DNA of 64,000 nt from Anaeropeptidivorans aminofermentans (lineage in GTDB: Bacteria > Bacillota > Clostridia > Lachnospirales > UBA5962). Under the pieces are notes generated by a model. The model did no database searches and was not told the DNA's origin. It saw nothing but the letters and a program-made list of their open reading frames with translations. Each line of letters starts with the position of its first letter. The stretch's first letter is position 1. This document shows positions 36,500-44,643 of the stretch, one piece after another. The stretch covers positions 1,302,001 through 1,366,000 of the forward strand of contig NZ_OW711693.1 of the NCBI RefSeq assembly GCF_940670685.1. The letters run 5' to 3'. The position numbers and the translations under genes were made by a program.

Positions 36500-37279
36500 C
36501 TAGTTTTTAAACTTGTTTGCATTATTTATTCTGTTTAAAAAGCTTCTTTCGGAGAAAGAGCCGTCAATTAGTTCAAGAATATGAAAAGCTTCTTTATGTC
36601 CCTCTCTGAACGCCTCTACACAGGATTCACAGTATGTAATAATAGGAAGGTTATTGGCATCCTTTATACGGTTTTGAAGCATTTTTTTAGAAGTTTCGGG
36701 TTCCGTAAGAAAAATCATATTCTTTCTTCCGCAACATTGGGCTTTTTCTTTACAATGTGTGAACTCTTGAAAATCTATTTCAAAATAACTTAAAATTTGC
36801 CTTATGGCTTCATGAGAGGCTTTGTCTTCTCTTGAGGCGCAAGGGTCATGAAGGATATAAGTATCTTTAAATATTTTATCCTTTTTATCATCTGCTCTTA
36901 AATTTTCAGCGATAACAGGCCATGCCGGAATAACGTTGATATTATATTTATTTTCGAGGGTAAGCTTGCAATTAGGGCATAAGGTATAAATTGTATTTAT
37001 CCCGTATTCTTTAAAATATTTTGAAAGCAAGATGTTTTTTTTATCCTTTTCCTTTTCAATTCCTACTGCAAAGGTGGGCTTTCCGCAGCAAAAGCTTGAG
37101 AATCCCAGCTGGGGAACAGAGCGTTTTAATATATTATAAGCATTTCCAATGAATGCACTGTCAAGTTTCAATGCGGCGCAGCCAGGCCAGAATACAGAAG
37201 GGCCTTTGGTACTTTTAGCCATTAAAGGAGAAAAGGATAAAGCCTGATTCCATTTTACAACTAAATTTCCATGGCTCAT
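36500..37279 (-). CDS. CCG-domain (HdrB-like) Fe-S protein
   Basis: The 259 residues contain two cysteine-rich CCG units: PGCAALK, SFCCGKP, LCPNCK for the first, and HDPCASR, QCCGRKN, CESCVEAF for the second. In HdrB and related oxidoreductases such units bind non-cubane [4Fe-4S] clusters or act in disulfide chemistry. There are no membrane segments. Its start overlaps the stop of the TVP38 gene by 4 bp, so the two are translationally coupled, which suggests a soluble redox partner at the membrane. Confidence 0.88.
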   Translation of the reverse strand: MSHGNLVVKWNQALSFSPLMAKSTKGPSVFWPGCAALKLDSAFIGNAYNILKRSVPQLGFSSFCCGKPTFAVGIEKEKDKKNILLSKYFKEYGINTIYTLCPNCKLTLENKYNINVIPAWPVIAENLRADDKKDKIFKDTYILHDPCASREDKASHEAIRQILSYFEIDFQEFTHCKEKAQCCGRKNMIFLTEPETSKKMLQNRIKDANNLPIITYCESCVEAFREGHKEAFHILELIDGSFSERSFLNRINNANKFKN

Positions 37280-37977
37280 TGTTTTTCCTCTTTACTATGT
37301 TTATTGTTATATATAGCCTTTAACAAAAAGGCGGCGGCACTTAAAGCGAAAAGGATTAAAAGCCCTGTCACAAAAAGGCGGGCGCCTCCTGTAAGCATTC
37401 CGCCAACGTAAGAATAAATAATGGTAGCCGGAAGCTGGCCTATCCCTGTTGCTATAAAAAAGGGCCAGAAGTTCATGCTCGTAAGACCTGCTGCATAGCT
37501 TACGATATCAAAGGATACAAATGGAAGGAGCCTGCATATAAGAACGGTGTTTTTGCCGTATCTTTCAAAAAATACATCTATTTGCTCTAAAGCAAGTTTA
37601 TTTGTAAGTTTAAGAACAGCGTCTCTTCCTAAAATTTTAGCTATAAAAAAACAAAGGGCAGCTCCTGCCATGGCGCTTGTCCAAGAAAGGATAGCTCCTT
37701 GCCACCAGCCGAAAACCGATGCATTGGCAAAAGTTATTAAAAAAGCGGGGATTGGTGCCGCAATAGACTGCAAAATCATAAGAAGGAAAGAAATCAGCGC
37801 CGCCCAAGGTCCAAATGAGCGTATGTAAGTAATAACCGAATCCACATCCATAGAAGAAAGAAGCGAGAATATGTGATTTAAGGTTTCATTTACGGTCGGA
37901 ACAAAAAAATACGCCAATATAAAAATTAATATAATCCCGAGAAGCAGTATTTTTTTTCTTCCTTTAAAACTTTTCAT
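37276..37977 (-). CDS. TVP38/TMEM64 (VTT-domain) membrane protein 1
   Basis: The 233-residue protein has about five membrane helices with the VTT/SNARE-associated core: FLITFANASVFGWWQGAILSWTSAMAGAALCFFIAKILGRD, followed by ICRLLPFVSFDIVSYAAGLTSMNFWPFFIATGIGQLPATIIYSYVGG written across residues about 140-190. E. coli YdjX and YdjZ belong to this family. The ribosome site is GGGAGG. It leads an operon with the CCG Fe-S protein and the C_GCAxxG protein. Substrate unknown; related proteins are lipid scramblase-like or transport-like. Confidence 0.88.
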   Translation of the reverse strand: MKSFKGRKKILLLGIILIFILAYFFVPTVNETLNHIFSLLSSMDVDSVITYIRSFGPWAALISFLLMILQSIAAPIPAFLITFANASVFGWWQGAILSWTSAMAGAALCFFIAKILGRDAVLKLTNKLALEQIDVFFERYGKNTVLICRLLPFVSFDIVSYAAGLTSMNFWPFFIATGIGQLPATIIYSYVGGMLTGGARLFVTGLLILFALSAAAFLLKAIYNNKHSKEEKQ

Positions 37978-38553
37978 AGAAAAGCCTCCCTTAATTTAAG
38001 TTTCTAAAATGCAATTAATTAAAATATGTTTCGCAGAAGGAAAGAACTTTATTGAGATAAATCGATATTTGAATCAATGGGCGTAAAGCCATGGTATTTT
38101 ATGCCAGTGTATATTAAATTGGTAAATTTATCAAAGAAATCATTCTTTGAGATTTGTAAGAATATAATTAAAATTTAACGCCAATTGTAGTATAACATGA
38201 TAAAATCAATAGTCAATGTTTAGCATTATTAGTCTATATTATATAAACTCAGATATAATATCATTTATTTTAATAGCTTGTTTTATTGTTTTTATAGATG
38301 TCATATGTTAAAATTTCATTTAGACGGAACATATTTCCGACTATGAAAAATAATAAAGACAAGCTTATTTCTATAAGATTTTGCATATGGGCATCTTAAA
38401 TTTCTGCTTAGATACTTGGTATCAAAGCGTTTTTTTATGATTTTTTAGAGGGCCGAATGCTTAGGAGATAATTGTAATTATATTTTTCCGGCGGAAATTT
38501 TCCAGTCAAAACATAAAATATAATTTTATATTTAAATGGAGGTTTTCTTAATT
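37978..38553. other. Intergenic, divergent promoter region
   Basis: This 576-bp AT-rich stretch separates the minus-strand TVP38 operon from the plus-strand rhodanese gene and must hold both promoters. I see no gene, RNA or strong hairpin. Confidence 0.4.
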
Positions 38554-39054
38554 ATGAGAAATAAACTTTTATTAATTGCAAGCATTTTTATTTTCAGTGC
38601 ATTTATAATGGCCGGCTGCGGAAGTGACAGTAAAAAAGAAGCAGCACAAGGTGAGACAATAGAGTATCAGTATATTCAGGCCGAGGATTTAAAAAAGGAT
38701 ATTGATGAAGGCGGAGACGGATACATAATCTTAGATGTAAGAAAAAAGGAAGATTATGATTCATCCCATATAAAAGGAGCTTTCTCAGGTGATGTTGATT
38801 CCATAGTAAGCGCTGAAGATAAAGAATTAGCTACAAATAATCTTAAGGCAGCACTTAAAGAAGCTACAGGAAGCGAAGAAGGAAACAAGGACAGCAAATA
38901 CGTTTTAGTTTGCTATTCAGGAAAGAGATATGCGCAAGGAGCAACAGGAATACTCTCTGAATTGGGCATTCCCGAGGGCAATATATATACTCTTGAAGGC
39001 GGGAACAAAAACTGGGTAGAGCTTGGAGATGATTATATAAGCTTAATGGAGTAA
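38554..39054 (+). CDS. Rhodanese-domain lipoprotein
   Basis: The lipobox FIMAGCG near residue 23 marks a membrane-anchored lipoprotein. One rhodanese domain follows, with IILDVRKKEDYDSSHIKGA and the active-site loop VCYSGKRYAQGA, where Cys carries the persulfide. The protein is 166 residues from the ATG at 38554, chosen because GGAGG lies just ahead of it; an earlier ATG at 38536 overlaps that site. The divergent neighbours on both sides are Fe-S and other rhodanese proteins, which points to sulfur or selenium transfer outside the cytoplasm. Confidence 0.9.
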   Translation: MRNKLLLIASIFIFSAFIMAGCGSDSKKEAAQGETIEYQYIQAEDLKKDIDEGGDGYIILDVRKKEDYDSSHIKGAFSGDVDSIVSAEDKELATNNLKAALKEATGSEEGNKDSKYVLVCYSGKRYAQGATGILSELGIPEGNIYTLEGGNKNWVELGDDYISLME

Positions 39055-39080
39055 TTTTTATAGGTTTAAAAGGCAAAGAC

Positions 39081-39215
39081 TTATAGTAAATTTAAAGTTA
39101 GTCAGCAACAAAGCCGTATTCATATAGACTCAAAAATATACTGTTTCTGAAAGCAATCCGTGTTTTTGAACCTGCCGGGAATGGGCTTTGTTACTTCTTC
39201 ATAATAAATTTACTG
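39081..39215. repeat. Dispersed hairpin repeat, copy B
   Basis: Outer ends TTATAGTAAATTTAAAG and TAAATTTACTGTA are inverted, as are inner blocks (CAAAGCC...GGGCTTTG, ACTGTTTCTGAAAGC...). It is the short form of about 135 bp, lying between the rhodanese gene and its terminator. Confidence 0.75.
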
Positions 39216-39251
39216 TACTTCCCTAATTTTATATTCCTTCAAACCCAAATA

Positions 39252-39300
39252 AAAACCCATACAATCAAAATCGAATCCGATGAGATTGTATGGGTTTTTT
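39252..39300. terminator. Bidirectional terminator
   Basis: AAAACCCATACAATC pairs exactly with GATTGTATGGGTTTT, with A and T runs on either side. It can end the rhodanese transcript on the plus strand and the small membrane-protein transcript on the minus strand. Confidence 0.85.
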
Positions 39301-39302
39301 GT

Positions 39303-39689
39303 TTAGATTTTATTGCTTATAAAATATATGATATATGTTGTGATTATGGCGCTATATAAGCATAGGCATAAAGGAAAATACACGATTAGGACCTTGGGGT
39401 CAGTTAAGCTTAATATAAATGCCGAAAGAATAAAGGCTGTATTGGCTGCTATAGCAATGAAAGCGTGCTTATTTTTATTAGGTTTTTTAATCAGCCGTAT
39501 GCTTGCCATAAACAGAGGCAGGAGTACAATAATCTGATATATATTTTTTCCTGAAAAGGCATATTGCTTTGTTATGAGATACCTATAGAGCATCATATGC
39601 CGTCCTATTATATTATTAATTACCAGAGGAGCAACAAGAAGGAATATCGTCAGTATCCATAAGATTATTAGAAGCAGTCTCTTTTTCAT
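39303..39689 (-). CDS. Small four-helix membrane protein overlapping the triple-rhodanese gene
   Basis: The 128-residue protein begins MKKRLLLIILWILTIFLLVA and has about four membrane helices with few polar residues. Its first 74 bp overlap, in another frame, the 3' end of the triple-rhodanese gene; a GGAGAG site sits 9 bases before the ATG, so the overlap appears genuine and implies coupling. It ends at a bidirectional terminator. No family is recognised; being coupled to the rhodanese gene suggests a role in the same extracytoplasmic process. Confidence 0.6.
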   Translation of the reverse strand: MKKRLLLIILWILTIFLLVAPLVINNIIGRHMMLYRYLITKQYAFSGKNIYQIIVLLPLFMASIRLIKKPNKNKHAFIAIAANTAFILSAFILSLTDPKVLIVYFPLCLCLYSAIITTYIIYFISNKI

Positions 39690-41118
39690 TATTTATCGGC
39701 TCTCCTATTTCAACAGGGTTTTCGGCATCGTTGCTCCAGCCGATCCAGCCGTCGCTATATAAAGCACTGTTTTCATATCCGTATACATTGGCGTAGGTCA
39801 GAACTTCCGCTGCTCTCCAGCCGCTTCCGCACATAAACATCATATGTTTTTGCGTATCTATGGACTGGGACTGCCACAGCGCTTCTATTTCTTTTTGGTT
39901 TCTGATGGTATTATCGATATTTCTATAATAGCTCAAGTCTCCTGAACCATTTACCCCTGCGTAGCCAAAAACAGCTCCCGGGATTCTTCCCTTTTTATCA
40001 TGATAGCTATATCCGCTGGATTCTCCTATATACTCGTCCCAACCTCTGTTATCGACCAAAACGCATGTATCAGACATTTGCAAACATTCTTTAAGTTCGG
40101 GAATCGTCACAATGATATCCGGGTTTCCGGGAATATCTGCTCCGAAGCTTTCAGCAGGTTCGGGCTTATTGCTTTTAGTTTCAAGCTCGTATCCGGCCCT
40201 TGTCCATGCGTCGTTTCCGCCGTTTAATACTCTTACGTCGGATACCCCTATATATCTTAATACGACTGCTAAACGGTAGGCCGCCATTTGATCAGCGCTT
40301 GTTACTATAACCGTATCATCTGCGGTAAAGCCATGCTGCAAGGCCCATTTTTGAAGGTTTTCATCACTGTCAAGCATCCATGCCGGAGGCGGCTCAAATC
40401 CATCTGTATTTATATGAAAGGCCGTAGGCACATGCCCTTTGGAATAAGTTTCGCTTTCTTCTCCCCAGCTTGATTCAACAATTTTTATCTTAGCAGACGG
40501 CTCAAAGCTTTCGGGTGTTTTTCCGTCAATAGCTTCTTTTACTATGTAAGCCGGAACGACAAGCTGATAATTCTTATACTTTTCAAGTTCCAAAGAATCA
40601 TCATTAATCCATTCATTAAAATCATATATCAAAATATCTTTAAAGCCTTTGCCTTCTAAATACTTTTTTACATTTTCAGCATTTTTAGTATCTATATCGT
40701 AAAGGACAACTGTTTTATCAGGCGTAATGCCCTTGGCATCGAGAGCTTCCTGAAGAAGCGCTTCTTTATCTTCTTTTTCTACATTAAGCCAATTAGCTGA
40801 AAAATCCACTGCCCCCGGAATATGCCCTCCTCTTTTAATGCCGTCAACCTTCCAGCCGTTATATGCGTCATTTATTCGAGTATCAACAATTATATATTTG
40901 CTATTATTCAAATTTTCCAGTATTAATTTTGAATCTACCGCAGGTGCTTCCGTCTTTTCATGTTCTTCCGGCTTTGCTGGGTTTTCGCTATTAGACACTT
41001 GAACTTTCTGGTCTTTTGGTGGCTGATTATGAGTCTGGGCCTTATCGGTATTGCCGGAGCAGCCTGAAACCGATATAGCCAAGGATATTAACATGCCTAA
41101 GATAAGTCTTTTTTTCAT
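39616..41118 (-). CDS. Triple-rhodanese lipoprotein, YnjE-like
   Basis: The 500-residue protein has a signal peptide with lipobox VSGCSG, a Pro/Glu-rich linker and three rhodanese modules (about 65-190, 200-320, 335-460). Only the third keeps an active-site cysteine, in FMCGSGWRAAEV. The first has VVLYDIDTKNA and the second VIVTSADQMAAYR in that position. E. coli YnjE, a secreted three-module rhodanese, has the same plan. It ends in a CCSSGN tail that could bind a metal. The start has AAGGAG. The gene lies next to two TVP38 genes and upstream of a YnjBCD-like transporter. Confidence 0.88.
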   Translation of the reverse strand: MKKRLILGMLISLAISVSGCSGNTDKAQTHNQPPKDQKVQVSNSENPAKPEEHEKTEAPAVDSKLILENLNNSKYIIVDTRINDAYNGWKVDGIKRGGHIPGAVDFSANWLNVEKEDKEALLQEALDAKGITPDKTVVLYDIDTKNAENVKKYLEGKGFKDILIYDFNEWINDDSLELEKYKNYQLVVPAYIVKEAIDGKTPESFEPSAKIKIVESSWGEESETYSKGHVPTAFHINTDGFEPPPAWMLDSDENLQKWALQHGFTADDTVIVTSADQMAAYRLAVVLRYIGVSDVRVLNGGNDAWTRAGYELETKSNKPEPAESFGADIPGNPDIIVTIPELKECLQMSDTCVLVDNRGWDEYIGESSGYSYHDKKGRIPGAVFGYAGVNGSGDLSYYRNIDNTIRNQKEIEALWQSQSIDTQKHMMFMCGSGWRAAEVLTYANVYGYENSALYSDGWIGWSNDAENPVEIGEPINNEKETASNNLMDTDDIPSCCSSGN

Positions 41119-41386
41119 GTTTTATCTGTCTCTCCTTATATAAAAGTAACTACATTATATGTTCAGGATAAATTCCGGTCAAATAGTAAAAGATAATACT
41201 CATTTCGGATAAATATAAGAAATAGAAATATACTTTTTTTATAAAATAAGCAGGTTATAATCGTGATATAAAAAACAGAAATAGGGCTTGACGGTCTTAT
41301 AAGAAAATATAATTTGTAATGATTTGCAAAATACTATAGAATAGTAATGCTCATTATTATAATGAAATTATTATGCCTTTCGGATT
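41119..41386. promoter_or_regulatory. Divergent promoter region
   Basis: About 270 bp of AT-rich DNA between the minus-strand rhodanese gene and the plus-strand TVP38 operon. Promoters for both are expected here, but I could not select a convincing -35/-10 pair. Confidence 0.35.
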
Positions 41387-41525
41387 TATAGTAAATTTAA
41401 AGTTAAATAGTAGCAAAGCCGTGTATATTCACGAAGGCTCAAAAATGTACCGTTTCCGAAGGAAATCCGTGTTTTTGAGCCTTACAGGGAATAGGCTTTT
41501 ACTACTTCTTCATGATAAATTTACT
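41387..41525. repeat. Dispersed hairpin repeat, copy C
   Basis: This copy shows the whole design best. TATAGTAAATTTAAAG...TAAATTTACT at the ends, AGTAGCAAAGCC...GGCTTTTACTACTT inside, then GGCTCAAAAA...TTTTTGAGCC, and TTTCCGAAGGAAA at the tip. Its DNA is free of stops in the frame of the next gene, so that gene appears longer than it is. Confidence 0.8.
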
Positions 41526-41570
41526 TTAATTGCCTATTTTAAATATTATTTATGGAAGAGAATAATAAAG

Positions 41571-42266
41571 ATGAAAAATAAAAAAATATGGGTGTTTTTA
41601 ATATTTTCTGCATTGATTTTAATATTGGCAAGATATTTTAATCTTGGAAGTTATTTATTTGAAGAAAAAGGAATTAACACTCTTAAAAACATAATAAATG
41701 AAAATTATATTCTTGCAGCAGGATTATACATTGTTTTTACGGCGGCAGCCTGTGTTTTATTGGCTTTGCCCGGCTTAACCTTTGCCGTAGCGGCAGGGAT
41801 TTTATTCGGCCCATGGGCAGGAAGTATTCTATGCCTTGCCGGAACTACCCTGGGGGCGGTTTTATCCTTTGCTGCCGGAAGGTATTTTTTAAAGGATGCC
41901 GTAAAGCCCATGATAGAAAAAAATAAACTGCTTAAGAAGGTCATTTTTACAGATAAGCCTGAAAATGAAATAATACTTTTAATGATAACAAGGCTATTGC
42001 CTGTTTTTCCTTTTAACCTTCAAAACTTTGCTTACGGAATTACCGATATAAGCATTGTAAAATATACCATGGCTACTTTTATATTTATGATACCAGGGGT
42101 TCTTCTTTTTACTCTGGCAACCTCCGGCATTATAAATGAAACAGAAAGAGCAGATCTCTTCTTCATTGTATTAATCATAGCTGCGGTGATGGTTCTATTA
42201 AGTGTATATGTTAAACGTATTTATAAAAAAATTAATTCTCCAAAGGAAGAAGCCTATGAAAAATAG
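41571..42266 (+). CDS. TVP38/TMEM64 (VTT-domain) membrane protein 2
   Basis: The 231-residue protein begins MKNKKIWVFLIFSALILILA and shows the VTT core (LPGLTFAVAAGILFGPWAGS, LAGTTLGAVLSFAAGRYFL, then LLPVFPFNLQNFAYGITDISIVKY). The frame is open back to 41373, but that part is the dispersed repeat; GGAAGAG before 41571 decides the start. It is the first gene of a tightly overlapping operon that runs to the ABC ATPase at 49.5 kb. Together with the protein at 37.3 kb it parallels the pair YdjX/YdjZ of E. coli. Confidence 0.87.
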   Translation: MKNKKIWVFLIFSALILILARYFNLGSYLFEEKGINTLKNIINENYILAAGLYIVFTAAACVLLALPGLTFAVAAGILFGPWAGSILCLAGTTLGAVLSFAAGRYFLKDAVKPMIEKNKLLKKVIFTDKPENEIILLMITRLLPVFPFNLQNFAYGITDISIVKYTMATFIFMIPGVLLFTLATSGIINETERADLFFIVLIIAAVMVLLSVYVKRIYKKINSPKEEAYEK

Positions 42267-42939
42267 GGCCATTATACTTTTTACCAGAATACCGGCCGCC
42301 GGAAGGACAAAGACGAGGCTTCAGCCTTTTCTCGACGGTAAATCCTGCTGCAGGCTTCATAGGGCCTTTATTAAAGATATTTATAATGTAATAAAGAAGA
42401 TTGATGCAGATGTTTATGTATACTGCACAGCCGAAAATAATATCAAGAATTCAGCCGGCTTGTTTTACGATAATCCGGCTCTCTTTATGCAAAGAGGTGA
42501 AACCCTTGGCCAAAGAATGGATAACGCAATTTCTGAGGTTTTAGACTTAGGCCATGAGGCCTGCGTATTGATAGGCACAGATGTTCCTCTAATAGGGCCT
42601 GAAAATATAGAAAACGCCTTTGAAATACTTCAATATAAGGACGTAGTAATATCCCCGGTAGAAGACGGCGGATATTATCTTATAGGAATGAAAAAAAGCT
42701 GTAAAAGTATTTTTTCCATAGAATACGGCAACAGCTCCGTTACGGAAAATACCATTAAAGCCATAGAAAAGACCGGAAAAACCTACGGCCTTGGCATGCC
42801 CACTTTTGATATTGATTATAAAGAAGATCTTCTCAGGCTTGCGGAAGTTTTAAAAGAGGACTATTCCATAAGCTGCAAAAACACACGGGAAGAGCTTCAT
42901 AATATTATTTTTTACGGAGGACAGAATGCGGGATTTTGA
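42256..42939 (+). CDS. TIGR04282-type glycosyltransferase
   Basis: The 227-residue protein (MKNRAIILFTRIPAAGRTKT) matches the family first described as rSAM/selenodomain-associated transferase 1, now also called an arsenosugar biosynthesis glycosyltransferase. It is a nucleotidyl- or glycosyltransferase-fold protein with TRLQPFLDG, CVLIGTDVPLIG (metal-binding Asp) and SPVEDGGYYLIG. It overlaps the TVP38 gene by 11 bp and the next gene by 14 bp. The start at 42256 has a GGAAGAAG site. The family usually travels with TIGR04283, which is also present two genes on. Confidence 0.88.
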   Translation: MKNRAIILFTRIPAAGRTKTRLQPFLDGKSCCRLHRAFIKDIYNVIKKIDADVYVYCTAENNIKNSAGLFYDNPALFMQRGETLGQRMDNAISEVLDLGHEACVLIGTDVPLIGPENIENAFEILQYKDVVISPVEDGGYYLIGMKKSCKSIFSIEYGNSSVTENTIKAIEKTGKTYGLGMPTFDIDYKEDLLRLAEVLKEDYSISCKNTREELHNIIFYGGQNAGF

Positions 42940-43930
42940 TTTGAGCTTAATTTCAAAGTCTGAAAGTTTCAGAAAGGCCCTTGGCATTTCTCCTGAAAGG
43001 CCGATTGAATTTAAACTTCTTGGTTCGGGAGAATATAATATTAATTATTTATTCGGTTATCCCGAAAACGGCAGAAAAATGGTTTTGAGGCTTCCCATGG
43101 GCAGTCAAATGCATCTTTCAAATCAGGCTCGGTATGAATATAATGCTTTGCTTCTTTTAAAGGAAAGCGGAAGAACCCCAGAGCCTTTATATATTGACGA
43201 AAGCAATGAGGCTTTTCCTTATGGCTTTCTTATTATGAGCTACTTGACGGGAAAACCGCTTGTTTACGAAGAGCATATGGAAATAGCGGCCCAGATACTT
43301 TCCGATATACATAATACGCCAGTATCCGAGAAGAATCATCTTATACGTCCTCCTAATCCTCTTTTTGCTATCCTTGAGGAATGCCATAGCATGGCAAAAA
43401 TATATTTAGATTATGATAAAGGTTCTAAGGAAGTAAAATCACTCATCAAAGAGCTTTTGGAAAAGGGTAAGCTTATCATAGAAAAAGGAAAGGATTACGG
43501 TAAGCGCTGCATCATTAATACAGAGCTTAATTCCGGTAATTTCTTAATAAACGGAGAAGGCGAAAAAAACTATCTCATAGACTGGGAGAAGCCTTTATAC
43601 GCTTATCGAGGGCAGGATTTAGGGCATTTTCTTGCCCCTACCACAACTTTCTGGAAAACCGATACTGTTCTTTCAAAAAGAGATATTTTAGCCTTTATAG
43701 AAAGCTACTGTAAATATTCTGAAGCTCATGAGGAGCCGGAGAGACTATGGCAAAGCATCATGCCTTATTTTGCCATGACCTGCTTACGCGGAATTACATG
43801 GTGCGCTATGGCGTGGGTGGAATATCAAAGCCCTGAAAGAGCTATTAAAAATGAATATACTTATAAAAAAATACAAGAATATTTAAAGACATCCTTCCTT
43901 GAAAATATAAGAAATGAGTACATGGTTTAA
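42926..43930 (+). CDS. APH/choline-kinase-fold phosphotransferase
   Basis: The 334 residues have the aminoglycoside phosphotransferase fold: LLGSGEYNINYLF for nucleotide binding, a lysine-poor MVLRLPMGSQ strand, FLIMSYLTGKPL hinge, IINTELNSGNFLI in the place of the catalytic HxDxxxxN, and LIDWEKPLYAYRGQDLGHFL for the metal-binding Asp. The catalytic loop has Glu where the family has Asp, so activity may be altered. It is translationally coupled on both sides in the glycosyltransferase operon, so its substrate is likely a sugar or sugar-like intermediate of that pathway rather than an antibiotic. Confidence 0.8.
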   Translation: MRDFDLSLISKSESFRKALGISPERPIEFKLLGSGEYNINYLFGYPENGRKMVLRLPMGSQMHLSNQARYEYNALLLLKESGRTPEPLYIDESNEAFPYGFLIMSYLTGKPLVYEEHMEIAAQILSDIHNTPVSEKNHLIRPPNPLFAILEECHSMAKIYLDYDKGSKEVKSLIKELLEKGKLIIEKGKDYGKRCIINTELNSGNFLINGEGEKNYLIDWEKPLYAYRGQDLGHFLAPTTTFWKTDTVLSKRDILAFIESYCKYSEAHEEPERLWQSIMPYFAMTCLRGITWCAMAWVEYQSPERAIKNEYTYKKIQEYLKTSFLENIRNEYMV

Positions 43931-44624
43931 CAGTATGAATGATTTTAAAATATCAATAATTATCCCCGTATACAATGAAGAGAGAACTATTAAAGCCCTT
44001 ATAAATAATCTAAAAACCATAAAAAACCCATATGAAATCATATTCGTTGACGGCGGAAGCACGGATAAAACCCCCGAAATCATTAAAAGGGATTTTATTC
44101 TTCTCAATTCTCCTGAAAAGGGCAGAGCAAACCAAATGAATTACGGGGCATTAAAGGCAAAGGGTGATGTTTTATTTTTTCTCCATGCAGACAGTATTTT
44201 AAAGCCGGACTGTATTGGAAAAATCAATGAAACCCTTCATAAGGGCTATAAAGCAGGCTGCTTTAAAATTAAATTTGACAGCAGAAGCCTTCTTATGAAG
44301 ATATGCGCCTTTATGTCAAATTTTCGCGTCATATTCAGAAATATAGCCTTTGGCGACCAAGGCATATTTATATTTAAGGACTATTTTTTAAAACTGGGGG
44401 GTTTTGCCTCTATTCCCATTATGGAAGATTATAAGCTCTCTATGGATATAAAAAAGGGTGGGGAGAAAATAGGCCTTGTCAAAGGCAACATTATAACCTC
44501 TGAGCGCCGTTTTTTAAAAAACGGAAGGCTCAGAACCATGTGGAAGATGCAAAAACTCCAGTATATGTTCCGAAAAGGTAAAGACATTAATAAAATAGCT
44601 GTTTTATATAAAAATACGGATTAA
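43914..44624 (+). CDS. TIGR04283-type glycosyltransferase 2
   Basis: A GT-A family 2 glycosyltransferase of about 230 residues: ISIIIPVYNEERTI, IIFVDGGSTDKTPEI, GRANQMNYGALKAKGDVLFFLHADS and an acceptor segment FGDQGIFIF and PIMEDYKLS. This is the pattern of rSAM/selenodomain-associated transferase 2. The start may be the ATG at 43914, which overlaps the kinase gene, or the one at 43935 (MNDFKISII), four bases after its stop; neither has a strong site. It pairs with the TIGR04282 protein encoded two genes upstream. Confidence 0.88.
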   Translation: MSTWFNSMNDFKISIIIPVYNEERTIKALINNLKTIKNPYEIIFVDGGSTDKTPEIIKRDFILLNSPEKGRANQMNYGALKAKGDVLFFLHADSILKPDCIGKINETLHKGYKAGCFKIKFDSRSLLMKICAFMSNFRVIFRNIAFGDQGIFIFKDYFLKLGGFASIPIMEDYKLSMDIKKGGEKIGLVKGNIITSERRFLKNGRLRTMWKMQKLQYMFRKGKDINKIAVLYKNTD

Positions 44625-44643
44625 AGATTTCTCGGGAGGTTCC

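Noticed and set aside
42202-42255. Upstream extension of the TIGR04282 gene
   Set aside because: The extension lies in the end of the TVP38 gene; the site GGAAGAAG and the family N-terminus place the start at 42256.
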